Positions 1 through 6,010 are shown, counted from the first letter of the stretch. The stretch: 9,623 nucleotides of DNA from Acidobacteriota bacterium (GCA_021828245.1 JAKASC010000078.1:1-9623); one strand, 5' to 3'. Translations and numbers: made by a program. The notes: generated by a model from the letters alone, not told the origin.

Positions 1-1
1 A

Positions 2-193
2 TGCCGGGTGCTGGAGCGAGTACGGGAGCTTCATCTCAGCACTCCGGTCGTCGTGACCAGTCGTGCCGCGGACATGGGGTGTTATATCCGCGCGATGGAA
101 CTCGGGGCGACGGACTATCTTGAGAGCGGTACGATGCCCCGCCAGCTTGTCGGCCTTTTGGACGTTTATCTGAGCATGCATCGGGCAGCCTGA
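2..193 (+). CDS. Response-regulator receiver domain, C-terminal part (5' end outside window)
   Basis: The frame is open from the first bases and ends with TGA at 191-193, so the N-terminal part of the protein lies upstream. The visible residues fit the last three strands and helices of a CheY-like receiver: a hydrophobic strand PVVVTS carrying the conserved Thr/Ser, then a helix, then AMELGATDYL. In active receivers the next residues are usually Lys-Pro; here they are Ser-Gly (DYLESG), so the conserved lysine is missing. No output domain follows; the protein ends about 25 residues later. This suggests a single-domain, possibly non-phosphorylated, pseudo-receiver, but the aspartate pocket is not visible. 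It is a chromosomal flank gene convergent with the tRNA-Thr and not part of the element. Confidence 0.75.
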   Translation, partial: CRVLERVRELHLSTPVVVTSRAADMGCYIRAMELGATDYLESGTMPRQLVGLLDVYLSMHRAA

Positions 194-194
194 G

Positions 195-458
195 TTGTCA
201 GGCATTGGCCAGAGCACGCAAAAGCCGCAGCCCCAATGGGTCAGGCAAGCACGCCGGAAACAGATGAATGGAGAAGGGCCCGCCATATTTCCGCCCGAGC
301 CGTGGGCGCGTAATGACTTCGAGGTCAATGTCAGGCCTCGGGATTGGCTGACGCCCAGTCGCTTGGCACAGAACCTCGCCGGACGGCGCAAGCAAGGGCG
401 GTTCATGCAGAACGAACCCCAAGCGCATTTTCAGAAGCGCGAAGACCAAAGCCTCTAA
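195..458 (+). CDS. Weak hypothetical ORF in the left flank
   Basis: An 87-codon frame begins with TTG directly after the receiver stop codon and has mostly G/C third positions. The predicted product is basic and Pro/Gln/Arg rich, with no domain I recognise. There is no clear ribosome-binding site, and the opposite strand is also open over nearly the same interval, so this could be chance. If it is not coding, the interval 194-481 contains nothing else I can identify. It would be the chromosomal DNA lying downstream of tRNA-Thr before the element inserted. Confidence 0.25.
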   Translation: MSGIGQSTQKPQPQWVRQARRKQMNGEGPAIFPPEPWARNDFEVNVRPRDWLTPSRLAQNLAGRRKQGRFMQNEPQAHFQKREDQSL

Positions 459-481
459 TCTTGTGATGATAGGGAAGATAA

Positions 482-527
482 TGGAGCCGGCGAAGGGAAT
501 CGAACCCCCGACCTACGGTTTACGAAA
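482..527 (-). repeat. attL: 46-bp duplicate of the tRNA-Thr 3' part
   Basis: This block is identical over 46 bp to 7845-7890. On the minus strand it reads from the end of the anticodon 5' stem through the anticodon loop, T-arm, acceptor strand and CCA of tRNA-Thr. The 5' part of the tRNA is absent, so it is a fragment and not a gene. Identity ends sharply at both edges (481 differs from 7844, and 528 from 7891). It is the left attachment site of the integrated element, and its chromosomal side is to the left. Confidence 0.95.
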
Positions 528-601
528 TCCCTAAAGCACACTGATTCTCAAGAGAATCAACAACTTACAGCGGCAAATTCCGAACAAGTCCGGCAAAATC
601 C

Positions 602-623
602 GCAACCCCCGCGCAACCACTTT
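602..623 (+). repeat. Left copy of a perfect 22-bp direct repeat (candidate integrase arm site)
   Basis: The 22 bp, beginning GCAACCCCCGCG and ending CCACTTT, are repeated exactly at 7780-7801. This copy is 75 bp inside attL. In the circular form the two copies flank the attP core in the same orientation. The two copies fall in different phases of the attP-spanning integrase frame, so the conservation is of DNA and not peptide. That fits arm-type binding sites for the integrase N-terminal domain. Two related 12-bp words, CGGCAAATTCCG at 571-582 and CGGCAAAATCCG at 591-602, lie next to it at a 20-bp pitch and may be further protein sites. Confidence 0.75.
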
Positions 624-661
624 GCGCCACAAAGTGATGTCAGGAGCGAAAAGAAACCCAA

Positions 662-1024
662 GTGAAAGGACTCGCTTGCCGCATCCGCGAATTCACCGAT
701 GCCCTTCGCCGTGACTACCCTCGCCAAATCAGCCGGAACCCGCGCGCGTTTAAGCATCGCGTCGTGCATTTGGTTCGCCTCGGCTTGCCCCCAGGCCCCG
801 GCCGCCCGCCGGATGAGGCCATCACCCGCGCCATCCGGTTACGGAAACGGGGGACGCCATGGCTCGATGTCTATCGGGAGTGTATTTCCAATTTCGCCGA
901 GCTTGGCGACGGAGACCGGCAACTGGCGATGACACGGTTTCGATCCGCCGTTCGCTCGCGCACCCACCTAAGGAAGCGAAGAAAATCCCGCCCCCATTTT
1001 CAACGCCAAGAAATTCACGCCTGA
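662..1024 (+). CDS. Small basic hypothetical protein
   Basis: This is a 120-residue frame starting at GTG. I do not recognise a named family. The product is Arg-rich, with a helical N-terminal part, a central Pro/Gly-rich segment (LPPGPGRPPDE) followed by a helix ending in DVYRECI, and a basic tail with many Arg and Lys. The composition suggests nucleic-acid binding, which is inference. An AGGAG at 642-646 sits 15 nt upstream, rather far for an SD. In the circular element the start GTG overlaps the integrase stop codon (GTGA, 662-665), so translational coupling could supply initiation. It is the first of a rightward series of small genes. Confidence 0.65.
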   Translation: MKGLACRIREFTDALRRDYPRQISRNPRAFKHRVVHLVRLGLPPGPGRPPDEAITRAIRLRKRGTPWLDVYRECISNFAELGDGDRQLAMTRFRSAVRSRTHLRKRRKSRPHFQRQEIHA

Positions 1025-1034
1025 TTTTTTCGTC

Positions 1035-1064
1035 TTGTTCCGGGCCTTCCCGGTTCGCTAGGCT
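1035..1064 (+). promoter_or_regulatory. Possible sigma-70-like promoter for the left block
   Basis: TTGTTC at 1035-1040 and TAGGCT at 1059-1064 are separated by 18 bp. They lie upstream of a strong ribosome-binding site and the ATG at 1084. The match is partial, and the spacer contains a short CCGGG/CCCGG dyad, so this is tentative. Confidence 0.25.
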
Positions 1065-1083
1065 CGAAGCGAAAGGAGAAGTC

Positions 1084-1236
1084 ATGCCGACCAAACAGGA
1101 ATTAGAGGAACGCATTCGGGAGCTGGAGGAGGAAAACGAACAACTCCAGACCCAACTTGACGACATTGCCGACATCGTGGCCCCGCCCGATAGCGGCGAT
1201 GACGAGGATGAAGAAGACGACGACGAGGGGGAATAG
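1084..1236 (+). CDS. Small acidic coiled-coil protein (50 aa)
   Basis: The ATG at 1084 follows a strong SD (AAAGGAG) at good spacing. The product is 50 residues. Residues about 3-30 (from KQELEERIRELEEENE to about IADIV) have clear heptad-like hydrophobic spacing expected of a short coiled coil. The last 15 or so residues are almost entirely Asp and Glu. The function is unknown; such a protein could dimerise and act as an adaptor or DNA mimic, but that is speculation. The gene ends in a run of five G followed by AA and TAG, and a strong hairpin begins five bases after the stop. The downstream HNH-like frame is open across this junction in the -1 frame. Confidence 0.7.
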   Translation: MPTKQELEERIRELEEENEQLQTQLDDIADIVAPPDSGDDEDEEDDDEGE

Positions 1237-1240
1237 CAGT

Positions 1241-1273
1241 CCCCGCTTGCGGGCTTCGCTGGCGCAAGCGGGG
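1241..1273 (+). other. Perfect 11-bp stem-loop after the coiled-coil gene
   Basis: CCCCGCTTGCG at 1241-1251 is the exact reverse complement of 1263-1273, with an 11-nt loop. No T-run follows, so it is not a canonical intrinsic terminator. A second dyad, GCGATAGC at 1273-1280 with GCTATCGC at 1300-1307, begins on its last base. The structures lie between the coiled-coil stop and the conserved part of the HNH frame. They could stimulate a -1 frameshift, control initiation of the next gene, or pause transcription. Confidence 0.7.
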
Positions 1274-1280
1274 CGATAGC

Positions 1281-1667
1281 ATTACCGACCGGGCGCACCG
1301 CTATCGCGCCCAGCACTGCGCTCCGCCAGGCCCCCGGCGATGCGCCCTTTGTGGTTCGCGGCGCTTCCTGGTCGTGGACCACCGCGACGGTGACGAATGG
1401 AATGACGCGCCGGGAAATCTCCGCTGGCTCTGCAAGGCGTGCAATACGCGGCTGGGCTTGGCGATGGCACGGGCGGGCGAAGGCCGCCGCACGCGGCAGT
1501 TCAACCCGGGCGCCGAGACGCTCGCCCAATACGTTCAGGCCGCCGTGGAGCATCGGCGCGGCGAGCACGACGCAGGCGGCCTGGTCATTCACGAAACACC
1601 GCCCGAACGCCGCAGTAAATTCGCCAAGGAAATTTGGCGGAGACGCTGGGCGCATGGGAGTGGCTGA
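1281..1667 (+). CDS. HNH endonuclease-like zinc-binding protein, start unresolved
   Basis: Counting from ATT at 1281, the frame gives 128 residues. A treble-clef pattern is visible: CALC at 21-24, VDHRDGD with Asp33-His34, Asn46 in GNL, and CKAC at 51-54 followed by Asn55. This spacing fits the HNH superfamily, with two CxxC zinc knuckles and a DH metal/catalytic motif. The last canonical HNH position is Asn. A conserved-looking helical tail follows. The only in-frame standard initiator is GTG at 1374, which would delete the first CxxC. The zinc motif therefore requires earlier initiation at ATT 1281, or -1 frameshifting from the preceding coiled-coil gene. Small HNH proteins in mobile elements nick DNA or assist phage packaging. 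Which applies here is unknown. Confidence 0.7.
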   Translation: MTDRAHRYRAQHCAPPGPRRCALCGSRRFLVVDHRDGDEWNDAPGNLRWLCKACNTRLGLAMARAGEGRRTRQFNPGAETLAQYVQAAVEHRRGEHDAGGLVIHETPPERRSKFAKEIWRRRWAHGSG

Positions 1668-1675
1668 GGGAGGCG

Positions 1676-1942
1676 ATGAAGCGTCCATTCATTCCGATGG
1701 CCTTTGACCCGTTGCGCAACGCCTACGTGCCAGCGCTCGGAGATTATTCGCCATTCCCAACGCCACAAGCCACAAGCCCCGCTTTCGGCTTCCGCGCCGA
1801 GATTGAGCATGAGCTATTGGGCGGAGCGCCGACCTTTGGGCAAGTCGCACTGGCAGTTTTGGGCGCAGTCTTTTTGTTCGACTTGGCCCGGAAGTGGGCC
1901 AAGAAGGAGCGCCGTAAGGTCCGCAAGGCGCTCGGCATTTAG
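1676..1942 (+). CDS. Small single-pass membrane protein (88 aa)
   Basis: I chose ATG 1676 because GAGGGAGG lies just before it and it is 8 bp after the HNH stop. An in-frame TTG at 1634 would add 14 residues but overlaps the HNH gene. Residues about 53-71 (TFGQVALAVLGAVFLFDLA) form one hydrophobic helix. It is followed by a very basic tail (ARKWAKKERRKVRKALGI), so the C-terminus should be cytoplasmic. The N-terminal half is Pro/aromatic rich and probably outside. I recognise no family. A phage-like holin, a toxin-like peptide or a membrane anchor are all possible; the sequence does not decide. Confidence 0.6.
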   Translation: MKRPFIPMAFDPLRNAYVPALGDYSPFPTPQATSPAFGFRAEIEHELLGGAPTFGQVALAVLGAVFLFDLARKWAKKERRKVRKALGI

Positions 1943-2027
1943 CCCCTACGTCACTATGGCAGAGGCCCAGCGGCGCGTTGTAGAGCATTCTGGCGCGAAA
2001 TTTAGCCGTTCCGGGAGCGCATCTCGG

Positions 2028-2130
2028 AAAAAACGTGGAAAAACTTGTAAAAACGTTAATCCGGGGCGGCTCAAAACGTGAAAAAACGTGGAAAAAAACG
2101 TGCAAAAATGTTGAAAAAAGTGGTGAAAAA
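2028..2130 (+). repeat. Array of phased A-tracts with ACGTG words (iteron-like or operator)
   Basis: A-runs of 4-7 begin at 2028, 2039, 2049, 2073, 2081, 2092, 2104, 2114 and 2126. Most are 10-12 bp apart, close to one helical turn, which should bend the DNA strongly. Several runs are followed by ACGTG or ACGTT (2033, 2053, 2076, 2086, 2098) and then by degenerate versions. The last A-run ends five bases before the start of the HTH/coiled-coil gene. The position suggests an autoregulatory operator, a centromere-like site or an origin iteron array bound by that protein. A related ACGTGAAAAAT occurs on the minus strand at 5334-5344 in the divergent regulatory gap. Confidence 0.65.
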
Positions 2131-2135
2131 CCTTT

Positions 2136-3428
2136 ATGGCGCATGAGTCCTATACTGTAGCCCAGGCCAGCCGCTTGCTGGGCCTTTCCGCCCCAACCAT
2201 CCGCCGCATGGCCGCTGAAGGCGACCTCGCAGCGTTCCGCACGCCCGGCGGCCATCTGAGGATTACTCAAGAGGGTCTTGAGGCAGCCCGGCGCAGCAAC
2301 AAGGAAAAGGGCGAGGCTCCACGCGCCTCGCCAGTCTTGCGGAATCGGCGCGAGCGGGTCGAGGAGTTGGTGCTACAGGCCCAGGAGATTCGCGCCCTGC
2401 ATGACATTGAACGACTGCGCCGCGAGCGGGCAGAGGAACAGGCACAGCTTGAAGCTGAAGCTGAAGCCAGGGAGCGCCAATCCGAGCGCGAAGCTGAAGC
2501 GGTCGAACTTCGGCGCGAGCGGTTGCGACTCCAAGAGGCAAGAGAGGCCGAGCGCCGGGCGCGAGAGCGTGAACTTTCCGCCTTTCGCGTCCGCTGGCTT
2601 CAGCAAGCGGAAAAAATTCTGGGCCAGTTTCGATATCGCTGGCTTCCCGCCGTCCAGCGCCAGCAGGTTTTGGAAGCTTGCGAGGCGGCCATCAGGGAGC
2701 GCCAGGTTGGTGATGAGCCGTGTATGGCCAGCCTGCTCACCCGCACGATAAACGCCACCGTGGAGCCGTGGGAGCGCGAGCGGGAAAACCGAGACCGCCG
2801 GGCGGCAGTTCTTAATCGCACCCTCTCCCAACTGCCCTGGAGCGCGAGCGAGCAAGAGCGGGCGCAGGCCGCAACACTCATTCGGGAGGCCCTCGAAAAA
2901 ATTCCAGCCAGTGCAGCAGAGTTTGAGGTGCGGGTCGCCGCCGAAGAAGCGATTGCGGGCTTGCGCCGAGCCATTCAGCGGCGCGAGTTGACCGAAAATG
3001 ATGCGGCTTGGGCCGTGCAACAACTCCCGTTTTGGAAAGCCACTGAGGTGGACAAGAGTAACTTGCGGCGCCAGTGTCTTGAAGCCCTCACCAAGTTGCC
3101 GGAAGATATCTCGGAATCCGACGCGCGCGTCAGGGTGCAACGGCTGGTCCGCGAGGCGTGCAAGCAAATCGAGGCCCGTGAGGCGCGTGCCGAGCGCCAG
3201 CGCCGCAAGTCCCAGCTTGTCACCCAAGGCGTCCAGGAAGCTTTCAACTATCTCTCGGAGTTAGTGGGCGAGGGGGAAGTTTCAAGCCGTGAGCTTGACG
3301 ATTCGGAGTTTCGCGAGGAGATTGAGCGGGCGGTTCGTGATGCCCTTGACGACGAACTTTCCGGCGAGGAGACCCCCAAGGAACTTCAAGAGCGAGTCCG
3401 CGAGGTCGTTGACGACGAACTCAATTAG
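2136..3428 (+). CDS. MerR/excisionase-type HTH protein with long charged helical region
   Basis: The product has 430 residues. Residues about 5-50 form a MerR-like winged HTH (YTVAQASRLLGLSAPTIRR, then FRTPGGHLRIT), the version also found in excisionases. Residues about 70-150 are extremely rich in Glu, Arg, Ala and Gln and should form a coiled coil. The rest is mostly charged helix, with Trp-containing segments such as LPWSASEQERAQAA and LPFWKATEV resembling internal repeats. The C-terminus is acidic (EVVDDELN). This layout resembles in outline the plasmid protein KfrA and the chromosome anchor RacA, which bind DNA through an N-terminal HTH and oligomerise through coiled coils; homology is not shown. 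The repeat array immediately upstream suggests autoregulation or a segregation role. Confidence 0.8.
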   Translation: MAHESYTVAQASRLLGLSAPTIRRMAAEGDLAAFRTPGGHLRITQEGLEAARRSNKEKGEAPRASPVLRNRRERVEELVLQAQEIRALHDIERLRRERAEEQAQLEAEAEARERQSEREAEAVELRRERLRLQEAREAERRARERELSAFRVRWLQQAEKILGQFRYRWLPAVQRQQVLEACEAAIRERQVGDEPCMASLLTRTINATVEPWERERENRDRRAAVLNRTLSQLPWSASEQERAQAATLIREALEKIPASAAEFEVRVAAEEAIAGLRRAIQRRELTENDAAWAVQQLPFWKATEVDKSNLRRQCLEALTKLPEDISESDARVRVQRLVREACKQIEAREARAERQRRKSQLVTQGVQEAFNYLSELVGEGEVSSRELDDSEFREEIERAVRDALDDELSGEETPKELQERVREVVDDELN

Positions 3429-3449
3429 AAAATAAATCGTTCTCGCCTT

Positions 3450-4238
3450 TTAAGGCCGCTTCTCCAAAGTGGCGCTGACCGTAATTTCTCCTCCCGGAGT
3501 GACCAAGATAGTACGCTGCCACGTCTTAAAACCCGATTGCGTTACGGAGATGACATGCTTTCCCGCCTTCAGTTGCAGCGTGGAGGGTGTGCTGCCCATA
3601 TAGTTCCCATCCACCGTGATGTCGGCGGCGCTTGGAGTGGATTTGATAACGATAGTTGAAAGCCCCTCTTGAATTGTTTTTCCCGGCGAAGGCTTCGGCT
3701 CCGCCGCTGGCGGTGCCGACCCTGTCGCAGAGTGAAAGAATTTTGAGAGCGCCTCCACTAGCTGCTGTGCTTGCTTGCTCGAAGAATTCTGATTTTCAAG
3801 GCTGCCCGCTAACCCCGCAGAATTCCATAGTGATGGTTCGCTTTTGACCCTTTTTGTCCATACGACATCCCCTTGGGGGCTGCGCAATTTGTACTCCATG
3901 ATGATGTGGGCACGTCCAGTCCCCAACCCAAGCAAGGAGCGCTTAACCACGTTGCCGCCATAGTAGCCTACCTCTATTCCTGAAAGCACCCAACTCCCGG
4001 CGGGAGGGTTTGGGTTCGACGCAAAGGAGCTAATCTTCTCGAATAGGCCACTGTATTGCAGTGCGCCGAGGTCAGCCTTCTGGACAGCCGCTATCGCAGT
4101 TGCCGCCTTGACCTGCCCGCTGAATTTTGCGACCCAGAGGGTTCTCCGTTGTTGTCCAAATGCCGTTGCCACAGCACTGCATATAGCAATTATTGAAGTT
4201 GCGATCATACAACATCTGAGTTGAGAATTTTTTTGCAT
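3450..4238 (-). CDS. Exported protein with C-terminal PEGA domain (DUF4410-like N-terminal part)
   Basis: I chose the ATG at 4238 (262 aa) because GGAGGG precedes it; a GTG at 4250 would add four residues. Residues about 1-28 are a signal peptide with a hydrophobic core (MIATSIIAICSAVATAFG). The next part, including YYGGNVVKRSLLGLGTGRA and a DVVW strand, resembles DUF4410-type periplasmic proteins, a tentative match. A Pro-rich linker leads to about 70 residues beginning IVIKSTPSAADITVDGNYMG, a clear PEGA domain, a beta-rich surface module. The protein is expected in the periplasm or on the cell surface. Only 15 bp separate it from the nuclease-like gene upstream, so it is probably the last gene of that operon. 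It is unusual cargo for so small an element. Confidence 0.75.
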   Translation of the reverse strand: MQKNSQLRCCMIATSIIAICSAVATAFGQQRRTLWVAKFSGQVKAATAIAAVQKADLGALQYSGLFEKISSFASNPNPPAGSWVLSGIEVGYYGGNVVKRSLLGLGTGRAHIIMEYKLRSPQGDVVWTKRVKSEPSLWNSAGLAGSLENQNSSSKQAQQLVEALSKFFHSATGSAPPAAEPKPSPGKTIQEGLSTIVIKSTPSAADITVDGNYMGSTPSTLQLKAGKHVISVTQSGFKTWQRTILVTPGGEITVSATLEKRP

Positions 4239-4253
4239 CCTACCCTCCACCTT

Positions 4254-4661
4254 TCAACATTGGAACGCGCCCGGCCAGGAACAATCGAAGCGGCCTGGGC
4301 GATACTTAGGCACTCGGCGCGCCTTCACAATTCTGTGCGCGGGTCCGCCGGATACGAGAAGCAGGCCGTAACCACGGTCAGCGCACTCGGACGCGATGAA
4401 CGTGTTGTGAGGGGAGTATTCATCCTCTGGCAACGCGAACCACCTGTAGTTGGCGGGATAATCCCGCAACTGGCGGAAGGCGGTGCGCCACGCGGTGGCC
4501 GCTGCTTTAGCCTCAACGACGTGGATAGAGTCCGCCCGCAGGACATAAATCAGGTCGGCGCGCCGGCCCGAACGCAACTGACACTCATCGCAATACTGTC
4601 CGGGGCCGTAGTCCCTTCGAAACCATCGTCGCACCGCTTCGACAACTTCACTTTCAACCAT
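4254..4661 (-). CDS. PD-(D/E)XK nuclease-like protein (135 aa)
   Basis: An N-terminal helix (VVEAVRRWFRRDYG) is followed by Glu26, then RRADLIYV with Asp36, then a strand HVVEAK carrying Glu50 and Lys52. That is the D...ExK core of the PD-(D/E)XK phosphodiesterase fold. A helix with a QxxxY-like motif (RQLRDY, Gln64-Tyr68) and a strand YRWFALP follow, matching the order in restriction-endonuclease-like and repair-type members. The catalytic residues appear intact, so metal-dependent DNA cleavage is plausible; the substrate is unknown. Cys24 and Cys27 form a lone CxxC. The start overlaps the stop of the 218-aa gene by 8 bp (ATGGTTGA), indicating translational coupling. AGGAGG lies 12 nt upstream of the ATG. 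Confidence 0.75.
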   Translation of the reverse strand: MVESEVVEAVRRWFRRDYGPGQYCDECQLRSGRRADLIYVLRADSIHVVEAKAAATAWRTAFRQLRDYPANYRWFALPEDEYSPHNTFIASECADRGYGLLLVSGGPAHRIVKARRVPKYRPGRFDCSWPGAFQC

Positions 4662-5310
4662 GCGATTTTATCCGCCTCCTTTGTGGAAGGTTGTGAACCA
4701 CCGTCACACCCAGGACTTTCTGGAGAAGATTCGTTTCCGCAAGCGTCATCACTAAATCGGCGGGGAGCCTCCCGCCTTTCACCCGCTCCATGTTGCGGAA
4801 CTCACAGTACTTCTTGATGGTGAAATCCCATACCGACCGCTCACCCATCCGCTCGGCAAGCGCGCGCTCTCGGCGCACCTTCTGCCTAAGCGCCTCTACC
4901 TCTCGGTGGTCCCCGTTGGCTTTAAGCCGCCTTTGAACCTCGGCATAGGCGCTTTTCCCCGGCCATAGATGGCGGGCGATGCAGACCGCGAGATAAATGC
5001 GTTTGTCTTCGTCATCCCACTTTTCCCGAGAGTTCGTCAGCATTCGCCGGAAGCCCGCGCCCCCGGTTGGGCCAGGGTTCCTCCAAACCCGCCAGACTGT
5101 CCCCACCGACCACTGGTTCTTCTCGCGCTGTAGCGACCTTACGGCGCTTTCTATATTCCGGGCTGGGCGCATTACCGCAAGCTGTTCCACTCTCTCGATT
5201 GCACGTTGCAGCTTGCGAACTTGCGACCGCTGAAATCCTGCATCGGCGCGCACCGGCGGCCGTCGAAGCAGATATCCAAGGAAACCCTCTAACGTTTCTC
5301 GCCGTGACAT
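4654..5310 (-). CDS. Hypothetical protein (218 aa), first gene of the leftward operon
   Basis: I do not recognise a family. The product is strongly basic and mainly helical: Arg/Leu-rich N-terminus, an amphipathic helix around KLQRAIERVEQLAV, a Trp-rich segment (NQWSVGTVWRVWRNPGP), a long charged helix (VEALRQKVRRERALAERMGE), and a basic C-terminus. There is no signal peptide or membrane helix. It overlaps the PD-(D/E)XK gene by 8 bp, so the two products are probably made together and may act as partners, for example as a DNA-binding or specificity subunit with a nuclease. That is inference from position only. Its promoter should lie in the 86-bp divergent gap shared with the Cro/CI-type regulator. 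Confidence 0.65.
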   Translation of the reverse strand: MSRRETLEGFLGYLLRRPPVRADAGFQRSQVRKLQRAIERVEQLAVMRPARNIESAVRSLQREKNQWSVGTVWRVWRNPGPTGGAGFRRMLTNSREKWDDEDKRIYLAVCIARHLWPGKSAYAEVQRRLKANGDHREVEALRQKVRRERALAERMGERSVWDFTIKKYCEFRNMERVKGGRLPADLVMTLAETNLLQKVLGVTVVHNLPQRRRIKSHG

Positions 5311-5396
5311 CCCAGGCTCAGAAAACGCGTGTGATTTTTCACGTGACCTAAACGGAGCTTAGCAACAAAATGTCGGCCGTGCAAGGAGGTGCGCGA
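5311..5396. promoter_or_regulatory. Divergent control region between the cargo operon and the regulator
   Basis: Genes diverge from this 86-bp gap, the usual place for operators of a small Cro/CI repressor. It contains a short dyad GTGA(TTTT)TCAC at 5331-5342 next to a CACGTG palindrome at 5340-5345, and AAGGAGGT at 5383-5390 serves the rightward gene. I see no convincing -35/-10 pair in either direction. The placement makes repressor binding likely but the operator itself is only a candidate. Confidence 0.4.
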
Positions 5397-5624
5397 ATGC
5401 GCAAAGTTTTGACCGAGTTGAAAATTGCCTTGTTTCGACGGGGTCTTTCTCAAGCGGCGCTGGCGCGTGCTCTGGGCGTTCACCCGTCGCGCGTGTCGCG
5501 GCTTATCCAGGGGCGCGTGCCCGCGCGCGCGCGCGAGCGCCGTTTGATTGCGGAGGCCCTCGGCGTGCCGCAAGGGCAGCTTTTTCCGGGATGCGGGCGG
5601 CGCAAGGATTCTGAGGGCGAGTGA
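5397..5624 (+). CDS. Cro/CI-type (XRE) HTH regulator (75 aa)
   Basis: The ATG at 5397 is chosen over an earlier in-frame ATG at 5370 because AAGGAGGT precedes it at ideal spacing. Residues about 4-62 form a complete XRE HTH domain: LSQAALARALGVHPSRVSRLIQGR is the canonical helix 2-turn-helix 3 pattern, followed by ERRLIAEALGVPQGQLFP. There is no ligand or protease domain. It is probably the transcriptional switch of the element, controlling the divergent operon and its own. Its stop overlaps the next start by GTGA (5621-5624), so the two are translationally coupled. A run of alternating C and G at 5522-5533 encodes part of the Pro/Ala/Arg-rich turn. Confidence 0.85.
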   Translation: MRKVLTELKIALFRRGLSQAALARALGVHPSRVSRLIQGRVPARARERRLIAEALGVPQGQLFPGCGRRKDSEGE

Positions 5625-5944
5625 CGGCGGAAGCGTTCACGCAGCTTTCTAGCCGCTTCCTTCGCGACCCCGCACTTTCGCCCAAGGTGAAGGTCGTCGG
5701 CGCGGTTATGGCCAGCTATGCCAACAAAGACTCCATCGCCTGGCCCGGCACGCCGCGCCTCGTCGCCGAGACGGGTTTGAGCAGGAATTTGGTCACGAGC
5801 GCCAGGAGTGAATTGGTCCGAGGTGGCTATTTGCAAAAAATTTTCGAACGGGACCGGGCGGGCAAGATTTTGGCCGTCAAGTACAGGGTGACACGGAAAA
5901 TCTTGGTCCGGGCCGCCAAACCCATTTACCCAGGAACCCGGTAA
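5621..5944 (+). CDS. Winged-helix DNA-binding protein (HTH_36-like, 107 aa)
   Basis: The gene starts at a GTG overlapping the stop of the XRE gene. Residues about 18-72 fit the HTH_36 / replication-protein type winged helix: LSPKVKVVGAVMASYA, then AWPGTPRLVAETGLSRNLVTSARSELVRGGYL, and then a beta wing (KIFERDRAGKILAVKYRVT). This domain is found in plasmid and phage replication proteins and in small regulators. At 107 residues only the DNA-binding part is present, so it is either a dedicated small regulator or the shortened remnant of a longer initiator. No ATPase or primase region follows. It could act with the upstream regulator on the xis-int genes or on an element origin. Confidence 0.75.
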   Translation: MTAEAFTQLSSRFLRDPALSPKVKVVGAVMASYANKDSIAWPGTPRLVAETGLSRNLVTSARSELVRGGYLQKIFERDRAGKILAVKYRVTRKILVRAAKPIYPGTR

Positions 5945-6010
5945 ATGGCTGACCCGTGTTCTGGTTTTTTGGGGAATCTTAGTCATATCCATTAGGAGTA
6001 ATAGAGTTTT

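Noticed and set aside
198..449. Minus-strand ORF overlapping the left-flank hypothetical ORF
   Set aside because: It is a shadow of similar length on the opposite strand, with no ribosome-binding site and no recognisable domain. Neither strand is convincing here.
482..527. Second tRNA gene at attL
   Set aside because: Only nucleotides 31-76 are present. The D-arm and 5' acceptor strand are missing and the sequence diverges at 528, so it is a non-functional attachment-site duplicate.
822..1688. Long minus-strand ORF across the left block
   Set aside because: It runs antisense to three small rightward genes. Its serine-repeat region is simply the complement of the Asp/Glu-rich tail codons, and it has no domain.
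2028..2130. CRISPR array
   Set aside because: The repeat units are about 11 bp with no spacers and no cas genes nearby; this is a phased A-tract or iteron-like array.
2373..3227. 284-codon minus-strand ORF inside the HTH/coiled-coil gene
   Set aside because: It is antisense to a gene with a clear HTH and strong coding character. High G+C leaves the opposite strand open by chance.
5522..5533. Alternating C/G tract that could form Z-DNA
   Set aside because: It lies inside the XRE coding region and is explained by Arg/Ala codon choice in a G+C-rich genome.
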